From: Thiopseudomonas denitrificans
Lineage (GTDB): Bacteria; Pseudomonadota; Gammaproteobacteria; Pseudomonadales; Pseudomonadaceae
Length of the DNA stretch: 64,000 bases
Direction of reading: 5' to 3'
NCBI RefSeq assembly: GCF_002866065.1
Contig: NZ_LNJZ01000009.1
Location: 572,813-636,812, forward strand
The stretch's first letter is position 1, and each line of letters starts with the position of its first letter. Shown piece after piece: positions 54,956 to 64,000 of this stretch. A program made the translations under genes and the position numbers. A model generated the notes under the pieces. The model saw only the letters and a program-made list of their open reading frames with translations. It had not been told where the DNA came from and searched no databases.

Positions 54956-55740
54956 ACCGTCACAACTCACGCCCCATCGTCATGTGCCTGTCCGGCCACG
55001 ACCCCATCGGTGGTGCCGGCCTGCAGGCCGACATCGAGGCCATTGCCGCACAGCAATGCCACGCGGCTCCTGCCATCACCGCGCTGACCATTCAGGACAC
55101 GGTCAATGTCAGCGACTTTCGCGTGCTCGATCATGACTGGATCGTGGCCCAGGCCCGTACCATTCTTAACGACGTCCCGGTAGCCGCGATCAAGCTCGGC
55201 ATGCTGGGCTCCAGCGCCATGGTACGCACCGCCTGCGAAGTCATTCACATGACGCCCGACACCCCGGTAGTCTGCGACCCGGTGCTGCGCGCCGAGGGCG
55301 GCGGCTCGCTGGGCGAAGATGATGTCGGCTATGTCTTACGTGAAGAACTGTTGCCACTGGCATTTGTCGTCACCCCGAACCTGCCGGAAGCGCGCATCAT
55401 GGCCGAGCTGCCCGAGGGTACCGCCGATGAGTGCGCCGACGTATTGCTCAAGCATTGCAGGAATCTGCTGATCACCGGTGGGCACGGCCCGGAGAACGAG
55501 CTGCACAATCGTCTGTACCTGGCCGATGGCAGTCGCCATACCATCATCCAGCAACGTCTGCCAGGCAAGTATCACGGTTCCGGCTGCACCCTGGCCAGCG
55601 CCCTGGCCGGACGCCTGGCTCTGGGCGAAGAGTTGGGCAGCGCAGTACGCAGCGCCCTGGATTACACCTGGCGCACGCTACGTGACGCAGAAACACCCGG
55701 CCGTGGCCAGTACATTCCGCGCCGTTTTCCGATACGCTGA
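54952..55740 (+). CDS. thiD: Hydroxymethylpyrimidine (phosphate) kinase
   Basis: Phosphorylates HMP and HMP-P for thiamine synthesis. The 262-residue ribokinase-fold protein has SGHDPIGGAGLQADIEA, KLGMLGS, VCDPVLRAEGG, TPNLPEARIM and the catalytic GSGCTLASALAG. It is somewhat divergent from enterobacterial ThiD (the substrate loop differs) but all catalytic features are present. It overlaps dauA by 4 nt, an unusual partner. Confidence 0.93.
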   Translation: MNRHNSRPIVMCLSGHDPIGGAGLQADIEAIAAQQCHAAPAITALTIQDTVNVSDFRVLDHDWIVAQARTILNDVPVAAIKLGMLGSSAMVRTACEVIHMTPDTPVVCDPVLRAEGGGSLGEDDVGYVLREELLPLAFVVTPNLPEARIMAELPEGTADECADVLLKHCRNLLITGGHGPENELHNRLYLADGSRHTIIQQRLPGKYHGSGCTLASALAGRLALGEELGSAVRSALDYTWRTLRDAETPGRGQYIPRRFPIR

Positions 55741-55757
55741 GCACTCGCTCAGCTGTG

Positions 55758-55790
55758 AAGGTTTCTGCGATCTTGCCGCGGAAACCTTTC
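55758..55790 (+). terminator. Possible terminator after thiD
   Basis: An 8-bp stem AAGGTTTC/GAAACCTT (55758-55765 with 55781-55788) with a 15-nt loop; the following T-run is short. It would separate thiD from the NosL-like gene. Confidence 0.5.
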
Positions 55791-55942
55791 CTCGCCCAAC
55801 CAGTTGCCGGCACTGTTTCTCTCCTTGTTCCCCCACACTTTGCTGTCGCAAACCGTTCCGGCTGCGACAATCCGCCCCGTTACCGAAACCCGCTACCGGT
55901 CTAGCATGCAGCTATACCCATATCTTTAGCGAGGCACACAGC

Positions 55943-56497
55943 ATGCAACGTAGAACTTTGCTCAAGACCGCCGGCTTGGCAATCGGCAGCGCGGCCACCC
56001 TGGGCATCTCCGGCAACCTTCTGGCCAGCCAGCAAACCACCGGCACTGCAGACCCTACACCACTGGAAAACGAGCTGGAAAAATACCCGCGCTGCGTCAT
56101 CTGTAACATGGACCGGCGCAAGTTCCATCACTCGCGCCACCTCCTGCATTACGCCGACCAGCATGCCCAGGGCACCTGCTCGATCAACTGCGCCAGCGAG
56201 GCCATGCTGCGTGAGCGCAAACGCGGTTTCAGCACCATCTATGCCGCCGACCACGGCAGCAGCAGCGACCCCAAGCCGCTGGTTGAAGCATCCAGCGCCA
56301 CCTACCTGATCGGCTCCTCCCTGAAAGGCGTGATGACGCAAGTCAGCAAGCATTCCTTCGCCAGCCGCAGCGACGCCGAGGCCGAAATGGCCCGCTCCGG
56401 CGGTCAGCTGGCCTCCTTCGAACAGGCGGTCAGTTCGTCACTGGAAGACTACAGCCGCATGCTCGGCCAGCAGTACGCTCGCGACCGCCAAAGCTGA
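55943..56497 (+). CDS. NosL-like Tat-exported protein
   Basis: A 184-residue protein with a twin-arginine signal ([21 protein letters not shown]) and a NosL-type domain: [20 protein letters not shown], then [13 protein letters not shown]. NosL is a Cu(I) chaperone for nitrous-oxide reductase, and the CxxCxM and later Cys residues could bind copper here. No nos genes are near, and it sits between thiD and thiE, so the role is unclear: a stand-alone metal-binding periplasmic protein is the cautious reading. The ATG at 55943 is set by the signal peptide; the longer frame upstream overlaps thiD. Confidence 0.8.
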   Translation: MQRRTLLKTAGLAIGSAATLGISGNLLASQQTTGTADPTPLENELEKYPRCVICNMDRRKFHHSRHLLHYADQHAQGTCSINCASEAMLRERKRGFSTIYAADHGSSSDPKPLVEASSATYLIGSSLKGVMTQVSKHSFASRSDAEAEMARSGGQLASFEQAVSSSLEDYSRMLGQQYARDRQS

Positions 56498-56610
56498 CCG
56501 CCAAGCGTCCAGCCTTTGCCGCAAGCGGCACAGCCTGTAGCATGTCCTGCTTAACCCACATGACAAATGCCGGACGCGACAGCGTCCGGCCCCAAAACGG
56601 AAAGCACCAC

Positions 56611-57240
56611 ATGCACGCACCCAGTCTGCACGGCCTCTATGCCATCACCGACAGCACACTGCTGGACAACGGCCGCCTGCTGCCCTTTTGCGAAGCGGCG
56701 CTGCGCGGCGGCGTGCGCATCCTGCAATACCGTGACAAGAGCGGTGATGCAGAAAAACGCCTGCGTGAAGCCGGCGAGCTGCACAGCCTCTGCGCAAAAC
56801 ATGGCGCCCGCCTGATCATCAATGACGATCTGCCCCTGGCCGAACGACTTGGCTGCGACCTGCACCTTGGCCAGGAGGACGGCAGTCTCGCCGAGGCCCG
56901 TCAGCGGCTGGGCCAGCAGGCCATCATCGGCGCCACCTGTCATCACCAGTTGCAGCTGGCCCGGCAAGCCGTGGAGCAAGGTGCCAGCTATATCGCCTTT
57001 GGCCGCTTTTACGCCTCACAGACCAAGCCCGGCGAAGTGCTGGCCGACACCAGCCTGCTGCAACAGGCGCGGGAACTCGGCAAGCCGGTGGTTGCCATCG
57101 GCGGCATCACCCTTGATAACGCAGCGCCCTTGATTGCCGCCGGAGCTGATATGATAGCCGTCATTCATGCGCTGTTTGCCGCTCCCTCGCCCGCCGAAGT
57201 GGAGCGTCGCGCCAATGCCTTTACCCAGTTGTTTTCTTGA
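56611..57240 (+). CDS. thiE: Thiamine-phosphate synthase
   Basis: Joins HMP-PP and the thiazole phosphate to give thiamine phosphate. The 209-residue TIM-barrel protein has the canonical motifs [49 protein letters not shown] and VAIGGI, so it is the functional ThiE, in contrast to the degenerate domain at 8775-9737. The ATG at 56611 begins the family N-terminus; 23 further in-frame codons upstream are unlikely. It is 15 nt upstream of hemL. Confidence 0.96.
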   Translation: MHAPSLHGLYAITDSTLLDNGRLLPFCEAALRGGVRILQYRDKSGDAEKRLREAGELHSLCAKHGARLIINDDLPLAERLGCDLHLGQEDGSLAEARQRLGQQAIIGATCHHQLQLARQAVEQGASYIAFGRFYASQTKPGEVLADTSLLQQARELGKPVVAIGGITLDNAAPLIAAGADMIAVIHALFAAPSPAEVERRANAFTQLFS

Positions 57241-57255
57241 TTTCAGGAGCCATTC

Positions 57256-58539
<1,284 letters not shown>

Positions 58540-58548
58540 TGCCGGATA

Positions 58549-58585
58549 CCGGGTGTGCCGGATAGCGCACACCCGGTTTTCTTTT
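58549..58585 (+). terminator. Rho-independent terminator after hemL
   Basis: A 9-bp stem (58549-58557 with 58668 excluded; partner 58568-58576), a 10-nt loop and a T-rich tail TTTTCTTTT, 10 nt past the hemL stop. Confidence 0.88.
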
Positions 58586-58600
58586 CAGCCCCCCCATGAT

Positions 58601-58645
58601 GTGCGAATGAATTCGCACCTACGGTAGGTCCGAGTTTATTCGGAC
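58601..58645. repeat. REP-like pair in tail-to-tail orientation
   Basis: GTGCGAAT-GA-ATTCGCAC (58601-58618) and a GTCCGA/TCGGAC palindrome (58628-58633/58640-58645) face each other with joined flanks reading CCTACGGTAGG. This resembles REP doublets. The rest of the 329-nt gap to kdoO holds nothing else I can support. Confidence 0.8.
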
Positions 58646-58868
58646 AAAGTCGCTGCCTATCTGAAAAGGGCTTGAACCGTTCCCTCCCATTCCTTGCCTG
58701 CCACCGGCAAAGCTGCCTTAATTGCCCGATATTTTTCTGAAGCTTCTGAAAACAGCCGGCTATCCCATCAGCCCGCCATCGGCTTGCTGCATGCCATGGT
58801 TGCGTCCTGCATCGCCAATCTGCCATCACTCTCCTCCTCAGAGCTTCCGACGTCTCATCGGAGTGCCC

Positions 58869-59761
58869 ATGAATACCACAACTTTGCCCGCCCCATTGTC
58901 GAACTGCCCTACACCGACTGGCAGTTTGCCGCGCCAGACAACAGCGACCTGACCGACCGGCTGGAACGGGGCCAGGTACTCTGCTTTCCGCAACTGGCCT
59001 TCACATTGAGCGAACAGGAGCAGGCCCTGCTGGGCCCGGAACTGGTCGGCCCCAAGCGCAAGAACATCAGCTTCAATATCGACAGGGACCGCATCAACGG
59101 CGTGGCCGACCCGACCAACGAAGCGGCAGTCCGCGCCCTGCTGAAACGTTATTACCAGCACACCAGAAATTTGGTGGAAACCCTGCTGCCCGAAAACAGG
59201 GGCAAGCTGCTGGAGCCGGTCAACAGCCTGCGCGTACATGAAATCAGCCAGTGGCAGGGCAAAAGTTCATGGCGCAAGGACGACATCCGCCTGCACGTGG
59301 ATGCCTTTCCCTCGCGTCCCATCCATGGCCAGCGCATCATCCGCGTATTCCACAACATCAACCCGCATGGCACGCTCCGCGTATGGCGGGTTGGCGAGCC
59401 GTTCGAGCGGCTGGCCGAGCGGCTGCTGCCGCGCATCAAGCCCTACTCAAGCCTCTCCAGCAGCCTGCAGGCCGCGCTGAAAATCACCAAGAGCAAACGC
59501 AGCCACTATGATCACCTGATACTGGGTCTGCACGATGCAATGAAGGCCGACACCGACTATCAGGCCAACGGACAGCAATGGCAGCTGGACTTCCACCCTG
59601 GCACCACCTGGATGGCGTTTTCCGACCAGACTCCGCACGCGGCCATGAGCGGCCAGTACATGCTGGAACAGACCTTTCTGCTCGATGTGGCCAGCCAGAA
59701 AAACTCCGAACTGTCTCCCCTGCGTGTGCTGGAGCGTCTCACAGGACGGGCCCTGCTCTGA
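58869..59761 (+). CDS. kdoO: Kdo hydroxylase-family Fe(II)/2-oxoglutarate dioxygenase (frame disrupted near start)
   Basis: Family of Kdo 3-hydroxylases that modify the inner core of lipopolysaccharide. The protein has KRKNISFNIDRDRING, the SWRKDDIRLHVDAFPSRP block (HxD metal ligands), RVFHNINPHGTLRVWRVGEPFE and the distal His in SDQTPHAAMSGQY. The best start (ATG 58869, CGGAG 5 nt upstream) is in a different frame from the conserved protein: it reads MNTTTLPAP and then should continue IVELPYTDWQ. One extra C in CCCC at 58891-58894 would join them into a 297-residue protein. As given, the conserved frame opens only from implausible upstream ATGs (58694 or 58796). Confidence 0.82.
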
Positions 59762-59895
59762 GGCAGAGACCCTGACGCAAGCTTGATATGTGGATGACGA
59801 CACAAAGTAAACGAGGCCAGCCTGCATCTGGCAAAACTTGCATTTTTGCGCTAAAAATCTAACCATTACACAACTTTTAGCCGTGGAAGCCCTGC

Positions 59896-60810
59896 ATGTT
59901 GAAGTTTTTGCCTGCCCCTCTGCGCGGTGTCATTTCCGCCCTCATTCTGGCCCTTAGCACCCTGTTCTGGTGCTGGCCACTGTTTACCCTGGCTCTGCTC
60001 AAGTTCTTGCTGCCTTTCACGGCAGCGCAGCGGGCCCTGCGTTTCGGCATGCACTGGATTGCCGAGAGCTGGATCAGCATCAACTCGTTCTGGATGGATC
60101 TGGCACAGGATATCGAGTGGGATGTGCAGGGGCTGGAGGCACTCGACAAGAGACATTCCTGGCTGGTCACCAGCAACCATCAGAGCTGGGTCGATATTCT
60201 GGCGTTGCAATACCAGTTCAACCATCGCCTGCCACTGCTCAAATTCTTCCTCAAGCAGGAACTGATCTGGGTACCGGTGATCGGCCTGTGCTGGTGGGCA
60301 CTGGAGTTTCCCTTCATGAAGCGCTACAGCCGGCAATATCTGGAAAAACATCCGGAAAAGCGCGGCCAGGACCTGGCCACCACGCGCAAAGCCTGCGAGC
60401 GCTACAAAACCAATCCGGTAGCGGTATTCAACTTCCTGGAAGGCACCCGCTTCACCCCGGCCAAGCATGACCAGCAACAGTCACCCTATCGCCACCTGCT
60501 CAAACCCAGGGCTGGCGGCATTGCCTATGTGCTGGACGCCATGGGCGAGCAGCTGCAGCAGCTGGTCAATGTCACCCTGCTCTATCCACAGGGCATTCCG
60601 ACCCTGTGGAGCCTGATGTGCGGCAAAGTCAGGCAGGTCACCATGCATGTGGACATCCTGCCCATCCCGCGCGAATTCGTTGGCCGGGACTACAGCAACG
60701 ACGAAGCTTATCGCAGTGATTTCCAGGCATGGATCAACGAGCTGTGGCAGCAAAAAGATCTGCAACTGGACAAGCTATGCACGCAATACCAGCAGCGCCA
60801 GCCCGCCTGA
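59896..60810 (+). CDS. PlsC-like acyltransferase (YihG family)
   Basis: Membrane acyltransferase of the LPLAT family. The 304-residue protein has an N-terminal membrane segment (about 10-40), the catalytic HX4D motif NHQSWVD, the FLKQELIWVPVIG stretch and the block FLEGTRFTPAKH (motif III). It is close to YihG, a lysophosphatidic acid acyltransferase that makes unusual phospholipids. Substrate not provable. It stands alone about 134 nt after kdoO; both may act on envelope lipids. Confidence 0.88.
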   Translation: MLKFLPAPLRGVISALILALSTLFWCWPLFTLALLKFLLPFTAAQRALRFGMHWIAESWISINSFWMDLAQDIEWDVQGLEALDKRHSWLVTSNHQSWVDILALQYQFNHRLPLLKFFLKQELIWVPVIGLCWWALEFPFMKRYSRQYLEKHPEKRGQDLATTRKACERYKTNPVAVFNFLEGTRFTPAKHDQQQSPYRHLLKPRAGGIAYVLDAMGEQLQQLVNVTLLYPQGIPTLWSLMCGKVRQVTMHVDILPIPREFVGRDYSNDEAYRSDFQAWINELWQQKDLQLDKLCTQYQQRQPA

Positions 60811-60882
60811 ACACCAGATAACATCCGCGTCGCCCTCCCGGCTCTAATCCTTAGCCGCAATGCGCACCCGGTACTTTGCCGC

Positions 60883-60888
60883 TATAAT
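60883..60888 (+). promoter_or_regulatory. Possible -10 element of the fumarase gene
   Basis: A perfect TATAAT 41 nt before the fumarase start codon. No convincing -35 hexamer at 16-18 nt. Confidence 0.5.
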
Positions 60889-60928
60889 GTCGCGCACATT
60901 TACCGTGTCCCGAGCCGAGGAGCATTTC

Positions 60929-62452
60929 ATGGCCGTAATAAAGCAAGACGACGTTATCCAAAGCGTTGCTGACGCCCTGCAATACATTTCCTACTACCAC
61001 CCGCTGGACTTCATCCAGGCCATGCACCAGGCCTATGAAAAAGAACAGTCCCCAGCCGCCAAGGATGCCATGGCGCAAATCCTGATCAACTCGCGCATGA
61101 GTGCCACCGGCCACCGTCCGCTGTGCCAGGACACCGGTATCGTCACCGTATTCGCCCGTGTCGGCATGAATGTGCAGTGGGACGGCGACATGAGCCTGGA
61201 CGACATGATCAACGAAGGCGTACGCCGCGCCTACCTGCACCCGGACAACAAGCTGCGTGCTTCCGTGCTGGCCGACCCGGCCGGCGCGCGCAAGAACACC
61301 AAGGACAACACCCCGGCCGTGATCCACTACAGCATCGTGCCCGGCGACACGCTGGAAATCGAGGTTGCCGCCAAGGGTGGCGGCTCCGAGAACAAGACCA
61401 TGATGGCGATGCTCAACCCCTCCGACTCCATCGTCGACTGGGTACTGAGCGTGGTGCCAAAAATGGGCGCCGGCTGGTGCCCGCCCGGCATGCTTGGCAT
61501 CGGTATCGGTGGTACCGCCGAGAAGTCCGCCGTGCTGGCCAAGGAATCCCTGATGGATCCGATCGACATCCACGAGCTGCGTGCCCGTGGCCCACAGAAC
61601 CGCGTGGAAGAGCTGCGCCTGGAGATCTTCGACAAGGTCAACCAGCTCGGCATCGGCGCCCAGGGCCTGGGCGGCCTGACCACCGTGCTGGACATCAAGA
61701 TCAAGGATTACCCGACCCACGCCGCGTCCCTGCCGGTGTGCATCATCCCCAACTGTGCCGCCACCCGTCACGCCCACTTCGTGCTGGACGGCTCCGGCCC
61801 GGCGGTGCTGGACCAGCCCAACCTGGACGCCTACCCCGACATCGTCTGGGAAGCCGGCCCCAGCGCACGCCGCGTCAACCTGGATACCATCACTCCGGAA
61901 GACGTGCAGGACTGGAAGCCGGGCGAAACCCTGCTGCTCAGCGGCAAGATGCTGACCGGCCGTGACGCCGCGCACAAGCGCATCACCGACATGCTGAACA
62001 AGGGCGAGGAGCTGCCGGTCGACCTGAAAGGCCGCTTCATCTACTACGTCGGCCCGGTCGATCCGGTCGGTAACGAAGTGGTTGGCCCGGCCGGCCCCAC
62101 CACCGCTACCCGCATGGACAAGTTCACCCGCCAGGTGCTGGAGCAGACCGGCCTGCTCGGCATGATCGGCAAGTCCGAACGCGGCCCTATTGCCATCGAG
62201 GCGATCAAGGATAACAAAGCCGTCTATCTGATGGCCGTTGGCGGTGCCGCCTATCTGGTGTCCCAGGCCATCAAGCAGTCCCGCACCGTGGCCTTCGCCG
62301 ACCTGGGCATGGAAGCCATCTACGAGTTCGACGTGAAGGACATGCCGGTAACCGTGGCAGTCGATACCAAGGGCGAGTCGGTGCACATCACCGGCCCGCA
62401 GGTGTGGAAGGCCAAGATCGCCGACATGATCGCCAGCGACAGCGAAGACTGA
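60929..62452 (+). CDS. Fumarate hydratase, class I (iron-sulfur)
   Basis: [4Fe-4S] fumarase of the TCA cycle. The 507-residue protein has the alpha domain with GHRPLCQDTGIVTVF (first cluster Cys, about 66), CIIPNCAATRHAHF and the C-terminal swivelling beta domain (GPTTATRMDKFTRQ, VGGAAYLVSQAIKQS). The ATG at 60929 has a GAGGAG site. Class I (oxygen-sensitive) rather than class II; symbol fumA or fumB cannot be chosen. Flanked by its own promoter-like -10 and a strong terminator. Confidence 0.95.
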   Translation: MAVIKQDDVIQSVADALQYISYYHPLDFIQAMHQAYEKEQSPAAKDAMAQILINSRMSATGHRPLCQDTGIVTVFARVGMNVQWDGDMSLDDMINEGVRRAYLHPDNKLRASVLADPAGARKNTKDNTPAVIHYSIVPGDTLEIEVAAKGGGSENKTMMAMLNPSDSIVDWVLSVVPKMGAGWCPPGMLGIGIGGTAEKSAVLAKESLMDPIDIHELRARGPQNRVEELRLEIFDKVNQLGIGAQGLGGLTTVLDIKIKDYPTHAASLPVCIIPNCAATRHAHFVLDGSGPAVLDQPNLDAYPDIVWEAGPSARRVNLDTITPEDVQDWKPGETLLLSGKMLTGRDAAHKRITDMLNKGEELPVDLKGRFIYYVGPVDPVGNEVVGPAGPTTATRMDKFTRQVLEQTGLLGMIGKSERGPIAIEAIKDNKAVYLMAVGGAAYLVSQAIKQSRTVAFADLGMEAIYEFDVKDMPVTVAVDTKGESVHITGPQVWKAKIADMIASDSED

Positions 62453-62475
62453 CCACAACGCCTGCCACTGCAAAT

Positions 62476-62509
62476 AAAACGAACCCCGCACTTGGCGGGG
62501 TTCGTTTTT
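62476..62509. terminator. Bidirectional terminator between fumarase and carbonic anhydrase
   Basis: A 12-bp stem (about 62478-62489 with 62495-62506) flanked by A- and T-runs between convergent genes. Confidence 0.9.
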
Positions 62510-62517
62510 ATGATCAG

Positions 62518-63165
62518 TCAGCGCAGCGGCGTCAGCGGCTGCAGACGGTACTGCTGAGGCACCTGATCTATGCCCTTGATGGTGACATCAAGGTTTTTCC
62601 ACAGCCCGTCCTTGATGCCGTAGATGCAGCCATAGATCGACAGCTTCTGGCCCCGGTGCCAGGCATTTTGCACGATGGCGGTATGGCTGACATTGCCAAC
62701 CTGCTCGATCACGTTCAGCTCGCACAGGCGATCCACCCGCTCTTCCTCGGTCGGCAGCAGCGACAGCTCGTCATAATGCTTGAAATACAGGTCGCGGATG
62801 GTGCGAATCCAGGCATCAGTGATACCAACTTGCTTGTCGCTCATCGCCGCCTTGACGCCACCACAACCATAGTGGCCGGTGACCAGGATATGCTTGACCT
62901 TGAGCACATCAACCGCGTACTGCACCGATGACAGGCAATTCAGGTCAGTGTGCAACACCACATTGCCGACATTGCGGTGCACGAACAGGTCACCCGGCAA
63001 CATGCCGACAATCTCGTTGGCCGGCACCCGCGCATCCGAGCAACCAATCCACAAGTATTCCGGCTCCTGCTGCTTGGCCAGTTTTTCAAAAAACTCCGGA
63101 TCTTCTTCCTTGATCGATTTAGCCCACTGGGCATTATTCTCAAATAGCTGGTGTAATTCAGGCAT
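62518..63165 (-). CDS. can: Beta-class carbonic anhydrase
   Basis: Interconverts CO2 and bicarbonate. The 215-residue protein has the zinc ligands Cys42 and Asp44 (WIGCSDARVPANE), His98 and Cys101 (GHYGCGGVKAA). The ATG at 63165 (MPELHQLFENNAQWAK) is the family start; the upstream in-frame stretch lies in the gap to rimI. Order carbonic anhydrase-rimI is one I recall from Pseudomonas. Confidence 0.95.
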   Translation of the reverse strand: MPELHQLFENNAQWAKSIKEEDPEFFEKLAKQQEPEYLWIGCSDARVPANEIVGMLPGDLFVHRNVGNVVLHTDLNCLSSVQYAVDVLKVKHILVTGHYGCGGVKAAMSDKQVGITDAWIRTIRDLYFKHYDELSLLPTEEERVDRLCELNVIEQVGNVSHTAIVQNAWHRGQKLSIYGCIYGIKDGLWKNLDVTIKGIDQVPQQYRLQPLTPLR

Positions 63166-63227
63166 GGGTATCTCTGTCCTGTTTGAGTTGCAAATACATT
63201 GGTGTGACCACATCCATCTGTGACGGG

Positions 63228-63701
63228 TCACACAAATTCTGGTGGCCAGTCGGCAGCCAGGGTACAGACCATGACCAGCGCATCCTCGTGTCCTGCAGCG
63301 GTCGGGTAGTAATTGCGCCGCCGGTCAATTTCATTGAAGCCATGCCGTTCATATAAAGCGTACGCGGCACCATTGGATTCACGCACTTCCAGAAAACAGC
63401 TGCGGCATTCCCGCCTGCGGGCCTCGTCCAGGGCAAGCTCGAGTAAACGGCTGCCCAGCCCCCGCCCCTGCTGCTCAACAGCAATCACGATATTCAGCAG
63501 GTGGGCCTCGTCGACAATGTACTGCATGACCACATGCCCCAGATGCCGGTCATTCTGCTCCAGCACATGACACTGATAGCTGCCCAGCGCATCTTCATAT
63601 AGCCGGCGGGACCACGGATGGCTGAACGCCTGCCGCTCGATGCTCACTACCGCATCCAGGTCGTCCGCCGTCATCGGCCTGAACAGGAGAGTCTCAGGCA
63701 T
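63228..63701 (-). CDS. rimI: RimI, ribosomal protein S18 alanine N-acetyltransferase
   Basis: GNAT acetyltransferase acting on the N-terminus of ribosomal protein S18. The 157-residue protein has FSHPWSRRLYEDAL, the acetyl-CoA loop VEQQGRGLGSRLL, FLEVRESNGAAYALYERHGF and RRNYYPTAAGHEDALVM, all typical of RimI. It overlaps the upstream gene by 8 nt. Confidence 0.94.
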   Translation of the reverse strand: MPETLLFRPMTADDLDAVVSIERQAFSHPWSRRLYEDALGSYQCHVLEQNDRHLGHVVMQYIVDEAHLLNIVIAVEQQGRGLGSRLLELALDEARRRECRSCFLEVRESNGAAYALYERHGFNEIDRRRNYYPTAAGHEDALVMVCTLAADWPPEFV

Positions 63702-64000
63702 GGCCGCTCCAGTGCGCCATCAGTTTTTGCATGTGCTGCCATAGCAAGGGCTTGAGCGAACGTTCCTGCATCAACTGCTCCAATGCGGGCAGGTTCCAGA
63801 AGCGGATGCCGGACTGGAATGCCGTCAGCGAAAACAGCTCGGCATCTGCGTCTTCCTGATTGGCAAACGCCATCGCTCGCGGGCCCAGCAACCAGACAAA
63901 GCCGACCGGAGCACGACTGCACTCGAATTCCAGCAGATCACGCACACAGGCCCGGGCCGCAGCTGCATCCTGGCTACCGGCCAGCTGGCCGGCCGTCAGC
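63694..64000 (-). CDS. C-terminal part of a HolD-like protein (truncated by the window)
   Basis: The open frame runs to the window edge without a stop, so only about 101 C-terminal residues are seen: an Ala-rich start, then FECSRAPVGFVWLLGPRAMAF, LPALEQL and a helical SLKPLLWQHMQKLMAHW. Upstream and overlapping rimI is the place of holD (DNA polymerase III psi subunit) in E. coli, and the LLWQ end resembles the HolD C-terminus. The similarity is weak and the assignment is inference from position and ending. Confidence 0.55.
   Translation of the reverse strand, partial: LTAGQLAGSQDAAAARACVRDLLEFECSRAPVGFVWLLGPRAMAFANQEDADAELFSLTAFQSGIRFWNLPALEQLMQERSLKPLLWQHMQKLMAHWSGHA

Noticed and set aside
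56498-56610. TPP riboswitch upstream of thiE
   Set aside because: The conserved CTGAGA and ACCTGATC blocks are absent here and before thiD.
60851-62491. A 546-codon open frame on the minus strand opposite fumarase
   Set aside because: Shadow of the fumarase codon usage; the sequence is low in aromatic and catalytic patterns and rich in V, G, H, D repeats typical of antisense frames.

Overview
The window (about 60% GC by eye) looks like the chromosome of a gammaproteobacterium of the Pseudomonadaceae or a close relative. The evidence is gene order and protein sequence. The run mraZ-rsmH-ftsL-ftsI-murE-murF-mraY-murD-ftsW-murG-murC-ddlB-ftsQ-ftsA-ftsZ-lpxC, the run rsmI-lpoA-yraN-diaA-dolP / sspB-sspA-petC-petB-petA-rpsI-rplM, and the pairs yajQ/response regulator-panE and secA/argJ match what I recall of Pseudomonas. 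Intergenic regions carry short palindromes that look like Pseudomonas REP sequences. The content is almost all core genome; no phage, transposase, CRISPR array, tRNA or rRNA gene was seen.

Layout. 0.1-6.0 kb (minus): hflC, hflK, hflX, hfq, miaA, a YajG-like lipoprotein and yajQ. 6.2-9.7 kb (plus): a REC-degenerate GGDEF regulator, panE, a PduO-type adenosyltransferase and a Nudix-ThiE-like fusion, joined by short overlaps. 9.7-11.9 kb: argJ between two repeat-rich gaps. 11.9-15.3 kb: secA and divergent dciA. 15.5-18.0 kb: purine/pyrimidine salvage (hpt, uraA-upp). 18.3-36.1 kb (minus): the complete division and cell wall (dcw) cluster plus lpxC, read from one promoter with a three-repeat MraZ operator, most genes overlapping by 1-8 nt. 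36.3-36.6 kb: RNase P RNA. 36.8-43.5 kb: tesB, a HAD hydrolase, an Lrp-type regulator, DUF2788, a globin, rluE-flavodoxin, and folM-folE-folX-hopJ. 43.6-52.8 kb: rsmI, lpoA, yraN, diaA, dolP, then sspAB, cytochrome bc1 and rpsI/rplM. 53.1-62.5 kb (plus): dauA-thiD, a NosL-like Tat protein, thiE, hemL, a Kdo hydroxylase (probably frameshifted), an acyltransferase and class I fumarase. 62.5-64 kb (minus): carbonic anhydrase, rimI and a truncated HolD-like gene.

How the genes work together. The dcw block makes the UDP-MurNAc-pentapeptide and lipid II and builds the divisome; LpoA and DolP add envelope functions. LpxC, Kdo hydroxylase and possibly the acyltransferase act on lipopolysaccharide or lipids. 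HflK/HflC, SspB and SecA serve protein quality control and export. Several genes feed cofactors: thiamine (thiD, thiE), haem (hemL), folate/pterin (folM, folE, folX), pantothenate (panE) and cobalamin.

The least explained parts are non-coding: a family of long asymmetric inverted repeats around argJ, seven REP-like palindromes, a tandem two-hairpin repeat before hpt, a structured rplM leader, and a multi-hairpin region before the Lrp-type gene. In coding DNA the points of interest are a likely CTG start for yraN, a one-base frame disruption at the start of kdoO, and a Nudix fusion whose ThiE-like domain has lost the usual catalytic motifs. No clearly new multi-gene system is visible.
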